Of a stretch of DNA of 64,000 nt, positions 57,901-64,000 are shown in pieces. The position numbers and the translations under genes are program-made. Source of the stretch: Pleodorina starrii. Its lineage: Eukaryota > Chlorophyta > Chlorophyceae > Chlamydomonadales > Volvocaceae. The stretch is taken from positions 2,082,001 to 2,146,000 of the forward strand of contig BRXU01000014.1 in the NCBI GenBank assembly GCA_030267565.1, written 5' to 3'. The notes below the pieces were generated by a model, which was not told the DNA's origin, did no database searches, and saw only the letters and a list, made by a program, of their open reading frames with translations. Within the stretch, counting starts at the first letter, position 1; every line of letters begins with the position of its first letter.

Positions 57901-60900
57901 GAGGAGCTTGTCTGAGTTGAAGAACACAGACAGGTGTATGACCTATAGAACAGATCCTGTTCAAGTACGGTCATGCTCTGACACTAGAAAATCCATATTA
58001 TATGCATGGATGCGGACGATGGTGGGTGCAAACGTCTTCCCCAAAATACCTACGTACAGCCGCCGCAAATTTCCGGATGCTTTCCGATTGGAAAACATTC
58101 CCAAAAAAGCAAACAGTAAATGCTGACAGGTGTTTCCCGAAGCCGAAGAGGTACGATCCGGCGGCTTGTGTTGGTGGCGGCGCCGGCGGCGGCGGTGTAC
58201 TGCAGTGTACGGCATACCGACCTCCCCGTGCCTCCAAGCAAGCGCACACCAGCCGCACTGCCCGCAGAGAGAGAAATAAGAGTGGGCGGTCCCCTCTCGC
58301 AGACCACGCAGCGTAGCAGCCGCCATTTCGACGCCCACAGCGGCCACCCATAGCAAACGAGCGAGCGCGCCCCCATTTCCTTACCGCGCCTTCCACACAA
58401 ACCCTCCCTGCCTTCCACCCTCCCTCCCCCGCCCTCCCCCGCCCTCCCTTCCCTCCCACCCACCCGCATATCCGGGGTTCATGGTGATATAGACGGAGCA
58501 CGAGGGGTTGAGGTCGATCTCCGTGTCCTCGAATATGAAGCGCTTGACCTTGGCCTGGATAGCCAGCTGTATGGTCAGGATCTGCAGCGAAACGGCGGGG
58601 GGGGTGAAGCGGTTGCGGCGGCGATTGCGGTTGCGGCTGCGGCTGCGGCGGCGAAGGGGAGGGGAGGGGAGGAGCCCACCCTCCCCCTCCTTCCCCGTCG
58701 CCACACCCCACCCCTTCTCCGCTGCGACATTTTCCTTAAGCCCCACCCCCCACCCCATCCCCTTCCCCACCTGCTGCGCCACCACGGACAGCACCTCCAG
58801 ATCGATGCGGTTGAACTCGTCGAAACACGCCCAGGCGCCGCTGCTGGCCAGCCCCTTGAAGAACTTGGCCATGGCCTGGTAGTCCAGTCCGTCGGAGCAG
58901 TTGAACACCACGCACTGCTTGGCAAGCGCCTTGGCAAGGTCCTTGGTGGTCTCCGTCTTGCCGGTGCCTGCACTCCAGACAGACAGACAGACAGACAGAC
59001 ACCAGCGTGTGGCGCACGGCGGCATATGGGCGCGAGGGTTCGGCTTGCCGGGTACACACGCATGTGGGTTACATACGCAGGTTACCGGTACACGCGCGCA
59101 AGGGCCGCACCGCGCGATTCCAACGCGCGACTCCACGCGCGGTAAGGGTCGTTGGGGCGGTCAGGGGCAGGGCAGCACCAGGAAGGAGCCGACAGAGGGC
59201 GCCGACGGAAGGAGCCGACGAGGGAGGACGGCGAAGGCGCCGAGGGGAGGCGCCGCCCATGTCCTTCCACCTTGGACCGCAGCCCCAGCCCCAGCCCCAG
59301 CCCCAGCCCCGGCCTGGCCCCTCAAACCTGCCGAGTCCCGCCCCTGCCCCGCAGCACCCCCATCCGCACACCTGCCGGCCCCGCTGGTGCTCCTCCCAGG
59401 TTCATGTGCATTGCGCTCATGAGGGTCATGTAGCAACGGTCCGTGAGCGGGGTGATGACCAGGCGGGGCGTGTTGCCCAGGTACTCGTAGCTGCAGGGAG
59501 GAAGGGAGGATGAGGAGAGGGGAGGGTGAGGGGAGAGGGGAGGGACGAGGGTGAGGGGAGGGACGAGGGTGAGTGAAGGGGAGGAAGAGGGAGGTCTCGC
59601 TCTCCCTTACATACAAGAAAGGAGAGGAGGGCAGGAACGGGGAGGGGATGAAGAACTAGAAGCGGGTGGGTTGGAGTGTTGGCGGCGGTTGATGACAACA
59701 TGGTGCATGGACGCTCCCCAGACGGGTCGCTCGTGGGGAGGCCCTGCTGCCCGTACTGCCGTACTTACCCGTACGAAATGCTGGCCTGCACCATGTCCAC
59801 GTACACGTCCTCATCTCGCCAGTAGTAGCGAAGTCGGGACACCCACTCGAAGTCGGTGGTCTGAGCGGCGAGGAGGGGGTGGTTGTCCACGGATAGGGCG
59901 AGTGGGGGAGGGGGAGGCAGAGAGGGGAAAGTGGCAGAATGATCGCTGTGGAGGTTGAACGGCGGCGACTTGCGGCTGCGAGCCATTCATCTGGAGGATC
60001 TAGAGGATACGCAGATCACAAACCCTATCGGGTATCGGGGTTCGAACCCACGCCCTTCAGCCGCCGCCGGCCGGCCCCCGCCCCCCTGCCGCCCTGCAAG
60101 CCCCCATCCATCCCCACCCTAGTCGGGCACGCCCCACTCCGCAAGCCCCCGCCTCCACACTCACATACACACAGACGCACGCATAAAAAACACACCCCCT
60201 TAGCAGCCATCCCGCCCCCTTTCACCGCCCTCCCTCCGCCCTCCCCACCGCCCCCCTCCCCACTGCCTCCCCCCCCAGTCATTCCGCCACACTCACGTTC
60301 CGCACGTCCCCCTCCGCCAGCTCCGCCACCACATCCCTTGCGTGCACGTCAATGGTGATGAGCGCCCCCAGGGTGAGGCGCTCCTGCGGGGACAGCCGGC
60401 CCCGGACCAGCTCAGTCAGGTCCAGCAGGTCGGAGGAGCAGCGCTCCAGGTAGGCAGGGACGGAGCCGCCTGGGGGGGGGGGGGCGGAGGGGGGCGGGGG
60501 GGCAGGGGCGAGAGGGGTTAGGGTGAAGGAGGTGAACGAGCCCGCCCCGGGTTGCCTCAGTTTCGCCGCTGCTGCTGCGGCTCTTTGTTTTTGCTTATAC
60601 CCCTTCTTCAGCACACGATGAAAAAGAACCAACCAACCACGCCTTCTTACTGCACCTCCCTCCTTTTTTTCCCAACCTGATGAACCAGAAACCAACCAGA
60701 AGTACGCGTCCAAACGGATGCCCCCGCCTCCCCCCCCACTGTCCCCCGCCTCCTCCGTTACTGCTCAGACGACAGGTATGTACCGGTATGGTAAGCATTG
60801 CTGCGCCCCTGGGTCCGCTCGCCAACGTCGTCTCCCTCCCTCCCTCCCTCCCTCCCGCCGCTGCGGCATCGTCTTCCTCCCGCCCTTCCGCAGCACACTC

Positions 60901-63900
60901 ACTGCTGATGGCCTCCTCCACCTGCCGCGACCAGAAGATGGCACTGACCGCCAGCACCACCATGGCCGGCCACTCCCGGACCCACTGCTTGCGTTCGCTG
61001 CCGGGCTGCACGTAGGCGGCCATACTCAGCATCACCTGCTGACGGACGCTGCTGCGCATGCGCCGCTCCACCTCACCTGTGCGGGTGTGTTTGTGCGGGT
61101 GTGTGCGGTTGGTTGGTTGGTGGTTGGGAGTTGGGAGTTGGGGGAGGTTATCCATGGGGAGGAGGAGGGGGAGGAGGAAACGAGGGGGGTGTAGAGCCAC
61201 AAGGGTAGAGGCGGGCGGGACCCGCAGCGAAGAAACCAGGGTGGGGTATGTGTGTATGTGTGAACTCTTTCAGCCCCAGCCCCCCATCACACACACACAC
61301 ACTGGTTTCATGGTTTCATCTTCAGTCTCATACTCACACATTCCCCCCCCGCAAACTTCGCGCTAGCTGCTGCTGCTGCTCCGTGCTCACCCAGCCATAT
61401 CTCCACGTTGCCCTGCGGCATCATGCTCTTGTCGAAGGGCACCTTCTCCTTCTCGCGGCTGTTCATGGCGCTGATCTCGCCTCCGGGGCCGAAGTCCAGA
61501 CTCTCGATGGCCTCGAAGCACTTGCGCAGGTGGGGCTGGGCGGAGGAGGGGGAGGAAGGGGGCCGGGGGAGTGAGGGGGGCGGAGGAGGGTGCGGGGAGG
61601 GAAGGGCGCGGAGGGGGGGAGGAGAGGAAGCGGGTGGGGAGCGGGACGGAGGGATGGGGGGTAAGGATGGGGACAGGTGGGAAAGGCAAGGGCGAGCAGT
61701 CCACACACCCTACCACCGCACCGCACCGCCACCCCCCCCCTTTCTCCCCTCCGAAATCGGCCCACCCGCCCTCCGGCCCCACCTGCACCGCCAGCGGGTT
61801 CTTGGTCTGTGAGAGGATCTGCAGCAGCTCGTCGTTGGACAGGAAGAAGAAGCGCGCAAAGGCCAGGCGCTTGGTCTCCAGGTACTCGGCCAGGCCCTTC
61901 TGCACGCTCTCCAGCAGCTTGTTGGCCTCGATGAAAGAGTCCAGAAGCTTCTGGGAGGCGCACACCTGCGCGGAGAGAGGAGGGGTGCGCACACAGAGAG
62001 ACTCAGAGAGAGGAGGGGTGGGTACAGCGGGTGGGGATGCGGATGTGGGGGGGGGCGGCGAGGGGCATGGGGGCGGGGAGAGGAACGGGCGGGGGCGAGT
62101 TGGGGGGTAATTAAAACGGGGGGGAGAGGGATGGAGAGTGAGTTGGAAGGCCGGAGGCCGGGTGGCGGGGTGACGACAGGGTGAAGAAAGCACCCAACGG
62201 CAGCTCGTTGCCAGGCGTGGCCCCCTCCCTTCCCGTGCCTTCCCTCCCATCCCTGCGGAATCCAGAGCCCCTCCACCGCCCCTCCGCCCCGCCCCGTCCC
62301 GCCCCATAGGCCCTCCAGCGCCACCTCCCTCCCATCTCCCTCCCGCCTCCCTCCCGCCTCCCTGCCAACCCCGCCCTCCCCTCCCGCCTGCTTCTCTCCC
62401 CGCCCCCCCCCGGCCCACCTTGAGCACCAGCGGGTTCCTCTTGGCCGCCTCCGTGGTCTTGCGCCACATTCGGTCCACGGTGGCGAAGCGCTTGCCCTCC
62501 AGCGGCAGCTGCTGCATGATGTCTTCGGAGCCAAAGATGGGCTCCAGGTACATCCACTGCCGCTGAAGCTGGATCCACTGGTCAAGGATCTCACTCACCT
62601 GCAGGGACGCGGGGTGGGAGGGAGGGGAGAAGAGGCGGGGGGTTGCAGGCTTGGGGTGTGTGTGTATGTGTGCCGCCGGGAAGGAGGCACGAGGAGTGGG
62701 TGATCAAGGGGGCGGGGCGGGGGGGAAGGGGACGATGTAGGCTAGGTAGGTGTTGTGAGCTGTTGAACCGGGGAAGGGAAGGGCGCCGCCCTGCTCCAGC
62801 GACCCACGGGTCTGACACGACCCAATGACCCACGGGTCGGTCCGCTCACCGCCAGGCGCCATGCCCCGTTAACCCCCCGCACTCACCAGGCTGAGCTGCT
62901 GCTCCCACTTGACGATGCGCTCCTCGAATGGCTTCTTGTACGGGCTGCGGTACGGTACGGTACGGTACGACACAGGGTGGCGGGGAGGGAAGGGCTAGGA
63001 CGTGGCGGGGCGGGGAGAGCCGAGGAGGGGGGCCTAAGGTCCGTGAGCAGTACCCAGCGAACAGAGGGGCCACGCCATGTCGCGCCAGTTCACGCTCACT
63101 CGCTCACTCGCTCGCTCGCTGCACATTACTTTCACGATGTCGTCTGATCTCCGGTACCCACGCGTACACCCACCCATCGCCTCGGTGCCTTCGCTGCGGT
63201 GTGCCATTACTATCCACCCACCCACCCACCCACCCACCCACCCACCCACCCACCCAAGCGGTCCTTCGCTGTGACTGTGCTGGCTTTGTCCATCACCCTA
63301 AGTTCACCCCCCCACCCCACTCCGCCCACCTGAACGCCATGGACTGCGTCATGGCGATGTGGTCATCCAGCATCTGACTGATCGCGTCCTCCACCTTGAC
63401 CACGTACGTCTTGGTCTCGCGGTAGTCAAGCACCTGCATCTCAGCGCTCTCCCACTCGCGCTGCATCTTGTCCAGGGCCTGCGGGGTGGGGATGAGGGGT
63501 GGGGTCGGGGGCGGGACGGGTGAGTGGATGGCCGTGTGTTTGTACATTTATGGGGGGCGATATGTGGCTAGGTGGGCGGGGTTAGGCGTGTGTGTGTCTG
63601 CGTGTATGGGTGGGCGCGGGTCAGCTGGGGGGGTCTTGCTTCAGCTCGGAAAGTGCGCCGCGCCTGCGGCCGCACCGGTACCATGTCGTACCATGTCGTA
63701 CACCACGCTGCACCCACCTGTTCGATGCCGTACTCCTTGCCCGCCACGTCGGCCACCTTGCTGATGACCTGCAGGTGCGCCAGCAGGCCCATGGAGTCGC
63801 CAGCAGACAGAGTGAAGTTCTTGTCGGGGTGAAGCTTGAAGCCCAGGCTGGCGGACAGCTGCTCCCAGTGCCGGTCGCGCATGCCGGGGTTGCGCAGGGC
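36470..63900 (-). CDS. Axonemal inner-arm dynein heavy chain, DNAH1 type (5' end beyond window)
   Basis: Motor subunit of a single-headed inner dynein arm in the flagellum; it uses ATP to walk on doublet microtubules. I joined 52 exons, all in frame, giving 3170 residues that end in a true stop. This covers linker, AAA1-AAA6, stalk with microtubule-binding domain, and C-terminal domain. Walker A motifs: GPAGTGKT (AAA1), GPTMGGKT (AAA2), GETGTGKT (AAA3) and GVGGSGRQ (AAA4). The C-terminus ([46 protein letters not shown]) matches the pattern I associate with DNAH1 rather than outer-arm or cytoplasmic dyneins. The Chlamydomonas counterpart would, I believe, be DHC2 (dynein d). DNAH1 proteins are about 4200 aa, so roughly 1000 N-terminal residues lie past the right edge. 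Exons are listed under the domain entries. Mean intron length is about 350 nt; one intron is GC-AG. Confidence 0.97.
42251..42272 (-). repeat. Shared intron block A
   Basis: In transcript sense this reads GCTCCGG followed by CCTATACGTGGATAAC. It ends 17 nt before the 3' splice site of its intron. The same block recurs in other dynein introns; GGATAAC could include the branch point. Confidence 0.85.
43250..43400. repeat. (CCCT)n / (GGGA)n tract in a dynein intron
   Basis: About 150 bp of nearly pure CCCT/CCCCT on the plus strand. In transcript sense it is a GGGA run that begins almost immediately after the 5' splice site of exon 43409-43599. It could form G-quadruplex or triplex DNA. Confidence 0.95.
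43647..43677 (-). repeat. Shared intron block B
   Basis: Sense GTCTTCGTCCCTTCGCTGCG then GTATCTTCTT, about 47 nt before the 3' splice site. Nearly identical to the block at 53391 in a distant intron. Confidence 0.85.
44266..44344. repeat. AT-rich island in a dynein intron
   Basis: About 80 bp that are mostly A and T, including T10 and T7 runs and AAATTTATTAAAATC, inside an otherwise strongly GC-rich gene. Flanked on the left by a GGGGTT-type G-rich run (44158-44212). Confidence 0.85.
44865..44880 (-). repeat. Shared intron block A (short copy)
   Basis: Sense CCTATACGTGGATAAC, about 50 nt before the 3' splice site of its intron. The CCGG extension seen in other copies is missing. Confidence 0.8.
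45522..45562 (-). repeat. Shared intron block A with upstream CCGTTCACGG
   Basis: Sense CCGTTCACGG, a short spacer, then CTCCGGCCTATGCGTGGATA. About 66 nt before the 3' splice site of its intron. One substitution from the consensus. Confidence 0.85.
46269..46460 (-). repeat. Six tandem 32-bp copies spanning a splice donor
   Basis: Each unit contains, in sense orientation, GGGTGCGGTGGCAG/GTGAG, that is the last bases of dynein exon 46434-46601 plus its 5' splice site. The copy nearest the exon (46429-46460) differs from the others at its exon-side end. Six donor sites are therefore present in a row. Only the first keeps the frame open, because reading into the next copy soon meets TGA. Confidence 0.95.
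48541..48562 (-). repeat. Shared intron block A
   Basis: Sense GCTCCGGCCTATACGTGGAT, 24 nt before the 3' splice site of its intron. Confidence 0.85.
48598..48613 (-). repeat. Shared intron block A, partial
   Basis: Sense GGATACGTGGATAAAC, in the same intron as the copy at 48541, about 80 nt before the 3' splice site. It may be a remnant of a second insertion or a local duplication. Confidence 0.6.
49011..49043 (-). repeat. Shared intron block A with upstream CCGTTCACGG
   Basis: Sense CCGTTCACGGACTCCGGCCT then ACACGTGGATTA, about 44 nt before the 3' splice site. Two substitutions from the consensus. Confidence 0.85.
49362..51393 (-). other. Dynein AAA4 exons
   Basis: Five exons: 51216-51393, 50747-50900, 50331-50456, 49983-50133 and 49362-49644. 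Walker A is [14 protein letters not shown] in 50331-50456; the Walker B region is [19 protein letters not shown] in 49983-50133. The module ends with [17 protein letters not shown], the usual AAA4 to stalk boundary. Confidence 0.95.
53391..53418 (-). repeat. Shared intron block B
   Basis: Sense CTTCGTCCCTTCGCTGCGGT then ATCTTCT, about 55 nt before the 3' splice site. Weaker relatives (GCTGCGGTTCTCC near 49720, GAGCTACGGTATCTTAT near 50560, TTCTTCGCTGCGGG near 61225) lie in other dynein introns. Confidence 0.85.
53433..53449 (-). repeat. Shared intron block A, diverged
   Basis: Sense CTACTATCCGTGGATAAC, about 97 nt before the 3' splice site, in the intron that also carries block B at 53391. 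Confidence 0.6.
54514..56229 (-). other. Dynein AAA2 exons
   Basis: Four exons: 56170-56229, 55749-55906, 55337-55625 and 54514-54720. Walker A is [14 protein letters not shown], with Met-Gly-Gly where most axonemal dyneins have Gly-Ser-Gly or Gly-Gly-Gly; the P-loop pattern is still satisfied. The Walker B region is [36 protein letters not shown] follows. Confidence 0.95.
54820..54852 (-). repeat. Shared intron block A with upstream CCGTTCACGG
   Basis: Sense CCGTTCACGGGCCCCGGCCT then ATACGTGGATAAC, about 100 nt before the 3' splice site. Together with the copies at 45522 and 49011 it defines the longer consensus. Confidence 0.85.
57004..57250 (-). repeat. 103-bp tandem duplication spanning a splice donor
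   Basis: The donor of exon 57217-57411 (GACTACG/GTGAGTGG) together with about 35 bp of exon and about 65 bp of intron is repeated downstream. A near-identical copy has its donor near 57113 and a third, diverged copy near 57010. Downstream copies differ by a few substitutions (for example CTGTTCGGAGCACAGAGTTT in place of exon CTGCTCGGAGCAGAGCTT). Confidence 0.95.
57590..58140. other. Compositionally distinct segment inside the 1052-nt AAA1 intron
   Basis: About 550 bp with markedly more A/T than the surrounding introns. Minus-strand frames here have protein-like stretches ([40 protein letters not shown]). This looks like a decayed insertion, but I see no terminal repeats or known transposon motif. 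Confidence 0.4.
58977..59002. repeat. (AGAC)n microsatellite
   Basis: Six AGAC units in the intron just upstream of the acceptor of the AAA1 Walker A exon. Confidence 0.9.
60297..63900 (-). other. Dynein linker exons (first exons in window)
   Basis: Eight exons: 63718-63900, 63330-63478, 62887-62944, 62419-62598, 61783-61965, 61391-61535, 60903-61076 and 60297-60469. Linker signposts are [58 protein letters not shown] and [11 protein letters not shown]. The first exon shown begins in phase 0 after an acceptor at 63901, so at least one more coding exon lies to the right. Confidence 0.95.
63214..63255. repeat. (CCCA)n microsatellite
   Basis: About ten CCCA units in a dynein intron; GGGT in transcript sense. 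Confidence 0.9.
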
Positions 63901-64000
63901 CTGGGGGCGGGGGGCAGAAGGACAGGAGGGGAGGGAAGGAGGAGGGGAGTGAGAGTGAGCGGGGAGCAAGCCGGGGGCAGGGCTGGGGCTGGGCCGGAAG

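Larger units (their letters stand above)
56569..59860 (-). other. Dynein AAA1 (main ATPase) exons
   Basis: Six exons: 59769-59860, 59372-59490, 58771-58967, 58464-58581, 57217-57411 and 56569-56756. Walker [16 protein letters not shown] is split by an intron after GPAG. Walker B is [10 protein letters not shown] and sensor I is [15 protein letters not shown], also split by an intron (1052 nt, one of the longest in the gene). All catalytic residues are present, so this is an active motor site. Confidence 0.95.

Noticed and set aside
60036..60056. GGGGTTCGAACCC, like a tRNA T-arm (pol III B box); a similar string occurs near 53093
   Set aside because: No matching A box, anticodon arm or acceptor stem could be folded on either strand. 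TTCGAA is itself palindromic and common. Possibly a tRNA-derived repeat remnant, but not supportable.

Overview
The window looks like nuclear DNA of a volvocine or Chlamydomonas-like green alga. The evidence is GC-rich intron-dense genes, GT...(C/T)(A/G)CAG splice sites, a TGTAA poly(A) signal after one gene, abundant CA/GT and GGGA-type repeats, a BACK-like protein style typical of these algae, and an axonemal dynein heavy chain. I do not name a species. No prokaryotic or organellar features are visible.

Layout, left to right. 1-4.4 kb: repeat-bearing sequence with no supported gene. 4.46-8.7 kb (minus): a Gln/Ala/Gly-rich protein with a C-terminal BACK-like region. 8.7-12.5 kb: long, lower-GC intergenic stretch with one unexplained ORF. 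12.56-16.2 kb (plus): a complete nine-exon ZIP metal transporter (373 aa), including a 28-codon first exon. 17.0-18.2 kb (minus): a multi-pass membrane protein of unknown function with an unresolved start. 18.97-23.8 kb (plus): an eleven-exon zinc-dependent alcohol dehydrogenase of the cinnamyl alcohol dehydrogenase (CAD) type (419 aa) with an N-terminal extension that looks like an organelle transit peptide. 24.2-29.8 kb: lower-GC, repeat-containing DNA with a perfect 24-bp palindrome, a cluster of inverted repeats and a possible decayed gene near 26.3-27.0 kb. 29.96-33.9 kb (plus): a GT61/DUF563 glycosyltransferase. 34-36.4 kb: intergenic. 36.47-63.9 kb (minus): 52 exons (3170 aa) of a DNAH1-type single-headed axonemal inner-arm dynein heavy chain, running from the linker to the true C-terminus; the N-terminal tail lies beyond the right edge.

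The ZIP, CAD and dynein exon chains were joined by hand. Every junction keeps the reading frame, so these three models are strong. The genes do not form an operon or pathway.

The most unusual signal is in the dynein introns. Several otherwise different introns share the same sequence blocks close to their 3' ends, just before the pyrimidine tract, as expected of introner-like (copied) introns. In two other places the 5' splice site, with some flanking exon, has been tandemly duplicated into the intron (six 32-bp copies at 46.3 kb; a 103-bp unit at 57.0-57.2 kb).
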